64,000 bases of DNA from Buttiauxella sp. B2 (lineage in GTDB: Bacteria > Pseudomonadota > Gammaproteobacteria > Enterobacterales > Enterobacteriaceae), in contig NZ_VEXQ01000001.1 of assembly GCF_006376615.1 (NCBI RefSeq), positions 1-64,000 of the forward strand, read 5' to 3'. The translations under genes and the position numbers were made by a program. Below the pieces are notes generated by a model. The model was not told the DNA's origin. It was given only the letters and a program-made list of their open reading frames with translations, and did no database searches. Positions 7,663-15,188 of the stretch are shown here, piece by piece (the stretch's first letter is position 1; each line of letters opens with the position of its first letter).

Positions 7663-8013
7663 TTATTTTTCTGACCTCGTCAACCCCACGCCAGCCCGCA
7701 TGAATACTGGATTGCCCTGTGGGTAATAATTTCCATGCCAACTTTTTGACGAACAAAACGCACCCGCGCCCGCTTCCACTACACACCCCTGATAAATGTA
7801 ACGACGCATAGCGGGTAGATTTATTACCGAGTCAGTGTTTGCATAAATATGCGAGTCGCAATGAAAGCCCGTGGCATCAGGCCTGACACAATCCCGGATG
7901 AAAATTAATATCTGACGTGGCCGTAGCTGTCTCGACCTTCGCCCACGCCGAGCGGCAGCGGATTTGCGCGTCAAGGGGGTAAAATGACTGGTACGACCTG
8001 ATAACAGAAACAA
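7663..8013 (-). CDS. Small prophage protein, possibly Ash/Icd-like
   Basis: A 116-codon frame read from 8013; the likely conserved part starts near RQILIFIRDCV and continues through HCDSHIYANTDSVINLPAMR to the end. The text recalls the short P4-type Ash/Icd proteins of enterobacterial prophages, but I recall that family only loosely. A second same-strand frame (7595-7786) overlaps its end, as happens at ash/icd loci. The stretch coding for INLP contains a near-match to the element's operator (GGGTAGATTTATTACC, 7813-7828). It is followed by a terminator. Function not assigned. Confidence 0.35.
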   Translation of the reverse strand: MFLLSGRTSHFTPLTRKSAAARRGRRSRQLRPRQILIFIRDCVRPDATGFHCDSHIYANTDSVINLPAMRRYIYQGCVVEAGAGAFCSSKSWHGNYYPQGNPVFMRAGVGLTRSEK

Positions 8014-8551
8014 ATACGTGATGATTTCATGTTAAAAATTGCCACATTGCTTTTATTGAATTGATTTAACTGATTTTTTTACCACACAGAACGATGCTTT
8101 TTTTCCCGAAAATGTAATTTCAAGAAACATTTATTAATACTCCCGTCTGAATGGGTAGATTGTTATCCGAATTTAGCTACCCTGAATCAATGTTAAGTGT
8201 TCCCCCTCCACATATAACACCCCGCCAATACACTGATTTATCGGTTTTAATTGGGCGTATTATTCTTTTAGTGACGGACTAAGCTGAAAAAAATAATATA
8301 ACGCCTGTAAACAGGTGGTTTATTAACCAGAAAACAAGCAATCACCACAACTCGTTGTTTTAAATGATTATATTTATTTCTATTGTTTTGGCCGCTCTCA
8401 CCTGTGCAACCACTGTTTTATTTTCTTTATCTGTGAGCCACTAAAAGTTATCAACAGAACAATTTAGCAACATTTTATTCACTACAATTAACAGGTGAAT
8501 GCGCGTTTTCGAGCAACATTTCTTTAACCTTTGATTGATGGGTTTCAGGCG
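8014..8551. other. AT-rich intergenic region, no gene seen
   Basis: About 540 bases without a convincing frame. It holds one operator-like site, GGGTAGATTGTTATCC (8153-8168), with the same left arm as the sites at 10124 and 12239. The remainder is AT-rich with runs of A and T. It could contain the attachment site or a promoter, but no direct repeat could be tied to the integrase by eye. Confidence 0.4.
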
Positions 8552-8574
8552 AAAAAAAACCGCCTTCAGGCGGT
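8552..8574 (-). terminator. Intrinsic terminator after the integrase gene
   Basis: ACCGCC-TTCA-GGCGGT (8559-8574) next to eight A's on the + strand, which read as a stem-loop with a T8 tract on the minus strand. It lies about 20 bases past the integrase stop codon. Confidence 0.85.
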
Positions 8575-8595
8575 CAATGTGATTGGATGGTTTGG

Positions 8596-9477
8596 CTACT
8601 GCTGTGCGTTGCGGTAATCGTTCAACGCGTGGAGTAATGCGTCACGCATTCTTTTATATGGGGGCTTCTGTAGGTATACATTGGGAACGTCTTTTATTTC
8701 ATGATTAAGAATTAACTCACTAGCTAAATAATCCTCCCCCCTTACCGCTGCCTTTGTCCTGAACATTTTACGCATATCATGTAAGCACCATTTAAACCCT
8801 TTTCGGTTTATATACATATAGGTCGCGGAATATGTCGCGGCTCCCATTTCGATATTATCAAGCCAGCCTTTAATTTGCTTAATGTATTTAACGGGAATTG
8901 GCAATAATAAATTCGCTCGCGTTTTAGTAGTGCGGTCTGGTATAAACAACATCCCGCTATCCAATAATGATGACTGGCGCAATTTAACAGCTTCAGTGGC
9001 GCGCAAACCAAAACATAACGCCATAGCGCATATTTCTTTATGCGGGCTTCTCAAACCTTCAATCTGGCGCGCTGTCTCGCTAAACTCATCGATACTGACG
9101 CGTGCAGGTTTTGCCAATGACGGATACCGTTTTACCCGTTTACTCACCTGTTGCGCGGTTTGTCTTATGGCTTCAGAAATGGCCATTGCGGATGCGGGGG
9201 TCATCACTTTCAGGTCAATATCACCCCTGACCGTCCATTCCAGCACAGCGGCAGTGTAATTGAGTTCGGCACGCACTGTCGTTGCCGCGCGCCCTTCCGT
9301 TATGCGATTTTCTGCGTGCCGCTTCCAGTAATCAGGATGCGAGGCGGCGCGAACACCAAGACATAACACAGGACGTGTGCTGTTGATGGCGTGGCATTCG
9401 CGCGTAATTGAATCCTGACTTAAGGCGCGGTCTTTTCCGCGCCGTTCTGCCATCTTTAAAAGCACATCCGTTATCAT
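8596..9477 (-). CDS. Tyrosine recombinase / integrase (293 aa)
   Basis: Catalyses site-specific integration or excision of the surrounding element. All catalytic positions of the tyrosine recombinase family can be read: Arg159 (CFGLRATEAVKL), the beta-hairpin Lys185 (TTKTR), His233-x-x-Arg236 (LHDMRKMF), His259 (LILNHE, replacing the more common LGH) and the nucleophile Tyr268 (VPNVYLQ). Residues 1-110 form the SAM-like core-binding domain, with LEWT near 79-82. The start overlaps the previous gene's stop by four bases. It is shorter than most phage integrases because there is no N-terminal arm-binding domain. Confidence 0.85.
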   Translation of the reverse strand: MITDVLLKMAERRGKDRALSQDSITRECHAINSTRPVLCLGVRAASHPDYWKRHAENRITEGRAATTVRAELNYTAAVLEWTVRGDIDLKVMTPASAMAISEAIRQTAQQVSKRVKRYPSLAKPARVSIDEFSETARQIEGLRSPHKEICAMALCFGLRATEAVKLRQSSLLDSGMLFIPDRTTKTRANLLLPIPVKYIKQIKGWLDNIEMGAATYSATYMYINRKGFKWCLHDMRKMFRTKAAVRGEDYLASELILNHEIKDVPNVYLQKPPYKRMRDALLHALNDYRNAQQ

Positions 9478-9821
9478 GCCTTAACCGCCAGTGCCTGGCG
9501 TATGGCGTGCGCAATGCGTAGATAAAAATCCGCTTGCGGATAACCCCGCGCCTCTGTCCACTCCAGAATAGATGCAACAAACTTCATGTTTGATGTAAGC
9601 GTGCTGGTGGAAGGTTCGCGGGCGTACAGTGACACCCAACGACCAGGACGAACCAGGCGCACAGTGGATCCATTTAGCGTATCAGTCAGGGCTTTTATTG
9701 CGCTGCGGTGGCGGGTCAAGGTGTTACCTTGCAACCCTTCAGATACCGCGCGCGCTTCAGCAATGGCCAGAATTTCCGCCGTGAGGCTGGTGTTGATATC
9801 CGTTTCAGTTGCTTCCATCAT
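9474..9821 (-). CDS. Free-standing core-binding-domain paralogue of the integrase
   Basis: About 115 residues from MMEATETD; an earlier in-frame start at 9851 would lie deep in the upstream gene. The sequence parallels the N-terminal domain of the adjacent integrase: AEILAIAEARAVSEG against TDVLLKMAERRGKDR, ASILEWTEARGYPQ against AAVLEWTVRGDID, and AHAIRQA against SEAIRQT. It has no catalytic domain. It overlaps the integrase start by four bases and the XRE gene's end by 17 bases, so the three are translationally linked. It may modulate recombination (directionality or interference), but this is inference. Confidence 0.6.
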   Translation of the reverse strand: MMEATETDINTSLTAEILAIAEARAVSEGLQGNTLTRHRSAIKALTDTLNGSTVRLVRPGRWVSLYAREPSTSTLTSNMKFVASILEWTEARGYPQADFYLRIAHAIRQALAVKA

Positions 9822-10086
9822 GCGCCCCCGGCATTTGTAGCTTGATGCCAAGTGATGTTGCTATGCTGAAAATATCACCCATGCGCGGTGCAACCTCCCA
9901 GGCCTCATATCCTCGGATTGTTTTTCGTGTCGTCCCGACCAACTGCGCAAACGCGTGACGATCTAACCCGCATTCATTGCGCAATTGGCCACTGCAAATC
10001 GCATCAACTAATTGACCTAGCGTCAGGACGCGCTTTTCTTTTTGCAGTTTTTTAACAGCATCATTAATCATAACCAGAAGCCTCAT
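9805..10086 (-). CDS. XRE-family HTH regulator
   Basis: The start at 10086 (MRLLVMINDAVKK) is preferred over 10101 because AGGGGG stands just in front of it. The C-terminal half carries a canonical helix-turn-helix: LDRHAFAQLVGTTRKTIRGY, then WEVAPRMGDIFSIATSLG. The N-terminal half is a short basic helix (VKKLQKEKR). The perfect palindrome GGGTAGATTTCTACCC lies 38 bases upstream of its start, so autoregulation through that operator is plausible. It is the only clear DNA-binding regulator of the block. Confidence 0.75.
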   Translation of the reverse strand: MRLLVMINDAVKKLQKEKRVLTLGQLVDAICSGQLRNECGLDRHAFAQLVGTTRKTIRGYEAWEVAPRMGDIFSIATSLGIKLQMPGAHDGSN

Positions 10087-10123
10087 TTTAGACCCCCTCA
10101 TAATATCAATTATTAATCGTGAC

Positions 10124-10139
10124 GGGTAGATTTCTACCC
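10124..10139. promoter_or_regulatory. Operator palindrome GGGTAGA-TT-TCTACCC
   Basis: A 16-bp palindrome with perfect 7-bp arms just upstream of the XRE gene, touching the stop codon of the gene before it. A near-identical site stands in front of the first gene of the block (12237-12256) and weaker copies occur at 7813 and 8153. Confidence 0.65.
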
Positions 10140-10849
10140 TATGAAATACTGATAATAAATTTATTTAACTCTATTCTTTGTGCGTATATAGCGCTGCGTG
10201 TCCCTCTCCAGCCTTTTTCATCGGTCAGGATAAAATAGAATGTTTCACCTGTGTTACAAAGCAACTCGACGCAACCGCGTTTAATGCGGTCAAACTTATT
10301 GGTATCCACCACCAGTGCGCGCATTTTTCCTGATTTAATTAAATCACGTTCTTCACTCGTTATTTGGTGGTTTATTTTAACGGTGTTAGCGTGCTCATTA
10401 TCTGCAATCAAATTGCTTATTTTTAAGTCTTTACCATCAAGACAAATCACATCACCTGATACATGTCCGTAAAACATCAACCAGATAACATCCTTAACCG
10501 GATAAAGCTCACTGTTAATGACGACGCAAGAAACACCACACCGGTTAACAAGGTCAACCGGTGCGCCACACATACCAGCACCCTTATTGCTTTTTCGATA
10601 TAGCGCGCCATCATCATAGGTAAATAATTCATGTGCTTTGTAATACAACCAGGCGGAATTGATACCGACCGCATAATCCTTGCCGCACTCTTTAAGCACT
10701 TCACCAAAGACGGTGCCGTCATCATTCGCGATAGACTTAACCGCAAGGCGTAGCATGTCAGGAAGTTTAACCGCGCCTACAGTTAAGCGCGTTTTGGCGC
10801 GCTCATGGATATCACGGTCACAGCGAAAATTGATTACTGATTCACTCAT
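10139..10849 (-). CDS. Putative RHH/HNH-like DNA-interacting protein (degenerate HNH)
   Basis: A 236-residue protein. Residues 1-45 (INFRCDRDIHERAKTRLTVG, then PDMLRLAVKSIAN) look like a ribbon-helix-helix strand and helices. In the middle, YPVKDVIWLMFYGHVSGDVI followed by CLDGKDLKISNLIADN has the layout of HNH_3 homing-type endonucleases (a helix, a loop, then H-x-[DN]G and N-x-NL), but the His expected before the 'DG' is Cys, so nuclease activity may be lost and the domain may only bind DNA. The C-terminal 70 residues are not recognised. Its stop codon overlaps the operator palindrome by one base. Confidence 0.5.
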   Translation of the reverse strand: MSESVINFRCDRDIHERAKTRLTVGAVKLPDMLRLAVKSIANDDGTVFGEVLKECGKDYAVGINSAWLYYKAHELFTYDDGALYRKSNKGAGMCGAPVDLVNRCGVSCVVINSELYPVKDVIWLMFYGHVSGDVICLDGKDLKISNLIADNEHANTVKINHQITSEERDLIKSGKMRALVVDTNKFDRIKRGCVELLCNTGETFYFILTDEKGWRGTRSAIYAQRIELNKFIISIS

Positions 10850-10898
10850 TGGCCGTCACCATCTAAATTTAATACTGTAGCCATTCTTCTTAAGCCCC

Positions 10899-11129
10899 TT
10901 ACCAGTTGCTCATTTCTTCAATAACCACGCTGTCAGCATCATATTGGTCGTGTATTTCTTCGTGTGGCGCAATACCTTCAATGCTACGTATTGACTCAAG
11001 TGCGCAGGCATTTTCGCGGCACCAGCTCCGCCATTCTCGCTTAGACTTAAATCCACCAGGCTTACCAAGCCAGCTTTTCATTGCCTTGCGAAATGCCCGG
11101 TTTAATAACTGCAATTCAGTTTTAGCCAT
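10899..11129 (-). CDS. Small hypothetical protein (76 aa)
   Basis: Read from 11129; five bases separate it from the DUF3850-like gene. The N-terminal half is strongly basic and aromatic (RAFRKAMKSWLGKPGGFKSK, then REWRSWCREN) and the C-terminal half acidic (HEEIHDQYDADSVVIEEMSN), a two-charge layout often found in small phage nucleic-acid-binding or decoy proteins. No family recognised. Confidence 0.5.
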   Translation of the reverse strand: MAKTELQLLNRAFRKAMKSWLGKPGGFKSKREWRSWCRENACALESIRSIEGIAPHEEIHDQYDADSVVIEEMSNW

Positions 11130-11134
11130 GATGT

Positions 11135-11392
11135 TTAATGCCCTTGCGAGGCTTCTCCTTTATTTATTAGCTCAATACTCAGAAGCACATAACCCGGAAC
11201 GATAAATCCAACATCCGCAACGTGCGTGATGACTACGTCAACAGATTCACCGGTAAAACCACCCTGGTATTCATTAAGGGTGATTTGGTCACCGCTTTTA
11301 TAATCACGGTCGCTGATACGTAACTCTGCATGTTTTAAACCGTCAGCAACCGGCGCAAAGTGAATCGGCGCAATCTTTAAATTGTGTTCCAT
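11135..11392 (-). CDS. DUF3850 (ASCH/PUA-like) domain protein
   Basis: An 85-residue protein that is nearly all one domain: LKIAPIHFAPVADGLKHAEL, then RISDRDYKSGDQITLNEYQG, TGESVDVVITHV and GYVLLSIE. The order 'H-LK-x-P, G-K-x-E-R, DR-[DY]-GD-L-E, T-T' is the DUF3850 pattern, related to ASCH/PUA RNA-binding folds and common in phages and mobile elements. It overlaps the preceding gene by 16 bases. The molecular role is unknown; RNA or modified nucleotide binding is likely for the fold. Confidence 0.75.
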   Translation of the reverse strand: MEHNLKIAPIHFAPVADGLKHAELRISDRDYKSGDQITLNEYQGGFTGESVDVVITHVADVGFIVPGYVLLSIELINKGEASQGH

Positions 11393-11919
11393 TGGGAAGT
11401 CCTGTTGTTTGTTTGATGATTATTGGAGTAACGCGAATAGGTGTTATTAATCACGGGTGTGTTTTGCTCCCCCTTCTTGCCGGTTTCCACCAGCTTTGGT
11501 GCAACCCACACACCGGTAGACCACAGAGCATGCGCCGCCCTTGCCAATCGACAAACATTCATTTCTTCAGGGGTAAATTTGGGGCGCGGGTACTCTCTTT
11601 TTTTCCGTTCTTTAATGATTGCAGGCAAACCACGGCGCATGTGCCGCGTCAGCGATGATTGGCGGAAATAACAGTCCTTAACCTCTTTCAAATGCCAGAA
11701 TTTTACACGCGCGTCATAGTCCTGTTTTTCAATGACTTCAATGTCCACGCTTTTTGAAGCACGCATATTGTCGATGCGGTTTCTGATTAATTTGCGGTCA
11801 CAGGCACCAAATTTGTTTTCCAACTCCGCAATAACGTCAAGCGTGCGCAGTTTGCGCCCTAACATGACATCAATGATATCGCGCGTGGTTATGTCGGTAT
11901 TTAGTTTGGTCGTGTTCAT
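11377..11919 (-). CDS. Hypothetical DNA-binding-like protein (180 aa)
   Basis: Residues 10-60 (TTRDIIDVMLGRKLRTLDVI, then a helix with RKLIRNRIDNM) look like a winged-helix segment, followed by a basic region (TRHMRRG, KERKKREYPRPKFTP) and a polar, Asn/Thr-rich tail (NNTYSRYSNNHQTNNRTSQ). No catalytic motif. It overlaps both neighbours (four bases upstream, 16 downstream) and so belongs to the same transcript as the DUF3850 gene. A regulatory or replication-initiator-like role is possible but unproven. Confidence 0.45.
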   Translation of the reverse strand: MNTTKLNTDITTRDIIDVMLGRKLRTLDVIAELENKFGACDRKLIRNRIDNMRASKSVDIEVIEKQDYDARVKFWHLKEVKDCYFRQSSLTRHMRRGLPAIIKERKKREYPRPKFTPEEMNVCRLARAAHALWSTGVWVAPKLVETGKKGEQNTPVINNTYSRYSNNHQTNNRTSQWNTI

Positions 11920-12221
11920 GCCCTTCCCCTTGAATTAAGGGACGGGATAGAAAAGCGAGGAATTGATACGCGTAAGCCGCGTGAAGTGATTTTGTGCTTG
12001 ATGTTGTATCTGAATAGACCAACCAGAACATCACGCACTAATGGTGGCGTGTTTGTACAAAACTCATCCCGATTTAAATCTAAAAAACCAAAATCAGTGA
12101 TGTATGCAAAGGATTTACCGTTAGCTGCTGATTGATAAACCTTTTGGAATATATGGTTTAAAGCGCATTGCGCCTGCCCCACTCTATGATTATTTGTTAA
12201 TTGTAAGTCTTTGTTAATCAT
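11916..12221 (-). CDS. Hypothetical protein, first gene of the integrase block (101 aa)
   Basis: Start at 12221, only 15 bases behind the operator palindrome 12237-12256, so it opens the minus-strand transcript. The product (MINKDLQLTNNHRVGQAQCA...) is a mixed polar protein with a basic C-terminus (LRVSIPRFSIPSLNSRGRA); no family recognised. Being the first gene under the operator it is expected to be expressed when the XRE repressor is released. Confidence 0.45.
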   Translation of the reverse strand: MINKDLQLTNNHRVGQAQCALNHIFQKVYQSAANGKSFAYITDFGFLDLNRDEFCTNTPPLVRDVLVGLFRYNIKHKITSRGLRVSIPRFSIPSLNSRGRA

Positions 12222-12236
12222 ATAACCTCACGCTAA

Positions 12237-12256
12237 ACGGGTAAATTTCTACCCGT
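12237..12256. promoter_or_regulatory. Operator palindrome ACGGGTAAATTTCTACCCGT
   Basis: A 20-bp palindrome with outer arms ACGGGTA / TACCCGT, the same core as the site at 10124-10139 with one base changed. It lies just upstream of the first gene of the minus-strand block and probably overlaps its promoter. Confidence 0.65.
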
Positions 12257-12427
12257 CTACGTGTAAGCTATATTATGTTAAATAGCATACCACGATAAAC
12301 AACTTCATGTTCCATAGCCACTTCTCAATAAATCAATGCGTTAGTGATTTATGACATCCCTCCCGCTTCGTGCATTAAGTACAAAGTACATTTACTTCAT
12401 TACAATGTAGCTATAGGGGTTAGCTTC

Positions 12428-13375
12428 ATGTACTTACTTAACCAGTTGGTCATTTATGACCGTAAGCGACAATGGATTCTGATGGACACGGAAACCTGTT
12501 TACCATTGTGGTATCACCTCAGGTACCACATGACCATTTGTCATATCGCTCATTGTCCACGCAGTCTGCTTCGCTATTAGCCGTTAAGTTCTTTTACGAA
12601 TTCTGGCTATGCAAATATGGCGTCACGTTTTGTTATAGCTTCTATTCATCTGGCCATAATCCGTACATTGCCATTGATGAAATGGCAACATTTTCACACT
12701 ATCTTGAGAACAGTCGCTTACCCCAATCAAATCAACATTATTGCTCCCTGCTCTACCCGAAAACATAACCTGTTAAACCCCTTTCCCTCTGGGTATATTC
12801 AGTTTCGCAACTTTCTGATTGTTCGGCTGTTATTGAATTATGGATTGCGAATAGGTGAGTTATTACTGCTAGAGTGCAGTTCTATAAAATCAAATATAAA
12901 AGGGGATAAATTTAGCCTGATCGTCACTACCGTCGAGGAAGGATACGGTCCAAGGCCCCCCCCTTCTCTTAAGAATGTATGGGGGAGTCGTGTATTAGAA
13001 CTTGATAAGCAGGATTATTACTTCCTGAGTATTTATATAGGAAAAATACGGACTGAAAGTGATAGTCACGATTTTATATTTACGTCGAGTCAGGGTGTAG
13101 GGAAACCATTGTCCTATACGACTATCCATTCTATTTTTTCGAAAATCGACGATGTATTTACTAGCAACTATCCTGAGTACAAATCAAAGTTGTACTTTGA
13201 TGCGCTACAACGATTAACACCACATGTAACCCGGCATACTTGGGCTTACCTGACTTTGCAAAGGATATATCATTTAAGGTATTTAAAGAGTAAATCAACA
13301 AAAAAGCATCTAACTGTGAACCATATGAAGATCATACCCTCACTTCATTCCACAGTCAGCTGGATATCCCAATAG
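12428..13375 (+). pseudogene. Decayed second tyrosine recombinase
   Basis: Three consecutive pieces lie in different frames. The piece from 12428 (NQLVIYDRKRQWILM) shifts at about 12480 into a frame with GNLFTIVVSPQ, KFFYEFWLCKYGVTFCYSFY and YLENSR, which shifts again near 12770 into a frame with FRNFLIVRLLLNYGLRIGEL and LTPHVTRHTWAYLTL. The catalytic Arg (GLRIGE) and His-x-x-Arg (HVTRH) are present, but the C-terminal His/Trp and the nucleophile Tyr region are missing in all three frames. The gene is therefore broken by at least two frameshifts and a truncation. It is not closely similar to the intact integrase at 8596-9477. Confidence 0.75.
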
Positions 13376-13404
13376 CCTCCCCAATAAAGAACTCCATTCA
13401 TCGC

Positions 13405-13433
13405 TCATTTGCGCTATAATTATGCTCAAATGA
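13405..13433 (+). promoter_or_regulatory. Promoter and autoregulatory palindrome of the toxin-antitoxin pair
   Basis: A perfect TATAAT box (13415-13420) lies between inverted arms TCATTTG (13405-13411) and CAAATGA (13427-13433). The antitoxin start follows at 13447 behind a GGGAGGGTAAA ribosome site. A palindrome straddling the -10 box is the usual binding site for the antitoxin or the complex in such operons. Confidence 0.65.
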
Positions 13434-13446
13434 ACGGGAGGGTAAA

Positions 13447-13902
13447 ATGACTACATCCTTATTTACACCTGCGGTACCTAAGAACGCTCAAATGACGCTG
13501 ATGGCCTGTCTGAACCTGCCTGAAACGGCGGTGGCAGCGCATGAAAGAATTACTGAAGGCCTGGATACCTCGCTGATAAAAGAGATGTCCGCACACATTC
13601 ACATGGATGAGCAGCAGCTCTACCGTATGGCGGGTATTGATCGCAGCACGTATAACCGCCGAATTAAAAGCCCGGAGCATCGATTTTCACCCGAACAAAG
13701 TGCCCGCGTGTACGTAATGGCTCGGGTGATCACAGCGGCCAGCCAGTTGTTCGGAGGTAATACAACGCGCATGACGGAGTGGCTGAATAAACCTGCAAAA
13801 GCCCTGTCAGGAAAGACACCTGCGGAATTACTGTCCACCCCTGCGGGTGCAGAAGCCGTCATGACCCTTATTGGTCGTCTTGAATACGGTGTGATCACCT
13901 GA
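13447..13902 (+). CDS. Antitoxin, Xre/MbcA/ParS family
   Basis: A 151-residue protein with the two-part layout of the family: an N-terminal HTH-like region (MDEQQLYRMAGIDRSTYNRR) and a C-terminal toxin-binding domain (FSPEQSARVYVMARVI, then FGGNTTRMTEWLNKPAKALS and a final helix ending LIGRLEYGVIT). It neutralises the RES toxin encoded next and represses the operon. Stop and toxin start share one base (TGATG), typical of coupled pairs. The promoter has an operator palindrome around the -10 box. Confidence 0.9.
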   Translation: MTTSLFTPAVPKNAQMTLMACLNLPETAVAAHERITEGLDTSLIKEMSAHIHMDEQQLYRMAGIDRSTYNRRIKSPEHRFSPEQSARVYVMARVITAASQLFGGNTTRMTEWLNKPAKALSGKTPAELLSTPAGAEAVMTLIGRLEYGVIT

Positions 13903-14378
13903 TGGCGGTCGTGACTTATTTCCGCCTGGTTAAGACTCTCTATGCGGCGACTGCTTTTGACGGATATGGTGCGAGAACTTACGGTGGACGCTGGAATTCC
14001 CCGGGAAAATCCTGCGTATATTTGGGGAGTTCCCGGGCTCTTTGCGTACTGGAAACGCTCGTCCACCTTGAAATAGAAGATCTGATGGCGGGCTATACCC
14101 TGCTTAACATCGAGGTACCTGAAGAGCTTATAGTCTCACTGAACGTAGAGGCCTTACCGGACGATTGGCAAGCCGATCCTGCGCCCAGGTCTACACAAAT
14201 TATTGGAGATGAATGGCTGAATTCGTCTGAAAAAGGCCTGGTACTTCAGGTGCCCAGTACCATAACTGGGGAATGGAATGCATTGTTTAATCCAATGCAA
14301 CCCGGCGCCAGGGATGTACTGAATACCATCACAGCAGAGCCCTTCGTAATCGATCCACGCCTGGCCGGACGTCGCTAA
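13902..14378 (+). CDS. RES-domain toxin (NAD+-degrading family)
   Basis: A 158-residue RES protein. The N-terminal half carries the conserved residues of the fold: Arg30 in GARTYGGRWNSPG, Tyr40 in CVYLGSS and Glu51 in CVLETLVHLE. RES toxins consume NAD+ (or modify proteins with its ADP-ribose), which arrests growth. The remainder (VPEELIVSLNVEALPDDW... EWNALFNPM) matches the family's C-terminal core, including the NPM-x-PGA segment. The length is normal and no frameshift is seen, so toxin and antitoxin both look functional. Confidence 0.9.
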   Translation: MAVVTYFRLVKTLYAATAFDGYGARTYGGRWNSPGKSCVYLGSSRALCVLETLVHLEIEDLMAGYTLLNIEVPEELIVSLNVEALPDDWQADPAPRSTQIIGDEWLNSSEKGLVLQVPSTITGEWNALFNPMQPGARDVLNTITAEPFVIDPRLAGRR

Positions 14379-14685
14379 TTGAATCTGCGACAGAAGCAGA
14401 AAGTCCCGATCAAACCCCTAAACCAGGTAGAGAAGTAACCGTAAACGGGGTCTGATGCCCACCCGATTACGTACACCACGCCCTCTGTATGTCCGAAAGT
14501 AAGCAAAACCATAATCGGACAAGTTGATAGTTCCGTACATCCCTTACGGTCAGGGGCTTCCGCTCAATCACCCGTTAAGATTCACCCGTTAAGGTCAAAA
14601 TGCTTTACGTAGGATAATTAATGAGATGGTCACTCCCTCCTTCCCGGTACTATGCTGAGGACAGGCTTTCATTCGGAGAACTATC
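14379..14685. other. Intergenic region with a short tandem duplication
   Basis: No gene seen. A 14-base period direct repeat of TCACCCGTTAAG lies at 14567-14578 and 14581-14592. The final 60 bases lead into the IS110 scrap and resemble an IS110 leader (a start codon preceded by CGGAGAACTATC). Confidence 0.4.
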
Positions 14686-14715
14686 ATGGAAAATATTGCG
14701 CTCATTGGTATCGAT
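14686..14715 (+). mobile_element. Scrap of an IS110-family transposase N-terminus
   Basis: The codons from 14686 read MENIALIGID, the typical opening of IS110-family DEDD transposases (usually followed by LGK-x-SFH), after which the similarity stops abruptly and the frame continues into unrelated sequence. This marks a deletion or recombination junction at about 14716, exactly at the boundary between the toxin-antitoxin region and the glycan cluster. Confidence 0.55.
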
Positions 14716-14750
14716 CCGGAGGCGTGGCTGCGTTACTTCATCCCTCCAGA

Positions 14751-15188
14751 TCACAACCTTTGGAGCGGGTCCCCCCATCCAGATAGGGTACTCTGGTGCC
14801 CCACATCAGTCAGCGTGACCTTACCCCTGCCCGGGTTGTGTTCCTGGATGGCCGCCTGCGCACACACCCAAAATTGTCCAATGCGAGGGAAATAGATCGT
14901 TCCCTCATCCGGACCGGTCAGCCAGACCTTGACCCTGTCGCCTGATGGGGGCAATGTCACAGACTCTGTATCGTGGTGTGTCAGCAACAACAGCCCAACA
15001 TCGGGAGAGTAACCGGCACACGCCAGTAGCCCTTGACACAGTAAAGGACAAGTCGTGCCCGAAAGCCGGACCGTTTCATCCGTGCTCGCCTTCCCTTGCG
15101 CCCCGGGAGGGGCACACCAGACACTGTGCCAGCTCGGCCAGTGCCCCTGAGGTGGCGTCGGGGTGAGAAATAGCAACACAGGCTTCAT
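14751..15188 (-). CDS. Unrecognised protein at the end of the glycan cluster (145 aa)
   Basis: The start at 15188 overlaps the HAD gene's stop by four bases, so it belongs to the cluster. The first residues (MKPVLLFLTPTPPQGHWPSW) are hydrophobic but do not form a standard signal peptide. The interior has CAPPGAQGK, CPLLCQGLLACAGYSPDVGL and WLTGPDEGTIYFPRIG; no family is recognised. The last residues lie next to the IS110 scrap, so the natural C-terminus may have been lost by the same rearrangement. Confidence 0.45.
   Translation of the reverse strand: MKPVLLFLTPTPPQGHWPSWHSVWCAPPGAQGKASTDETVRLSGTTCPLLCQGLLACAGYSPDVGLLLLTHHDTESVTLPPSGDRVKVWLTGPDEGTIYFPRIGQFWVCAQAAIQEHNPGRGKVTLTDVGHQSTLSGWGDPLQRL

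Noticed and set aside
12344..12768. Frames of 78 and 98 codons as separate genes
   Set aside because: They are consecutive pieces of one broken recombinase in different frames, not independent genes.
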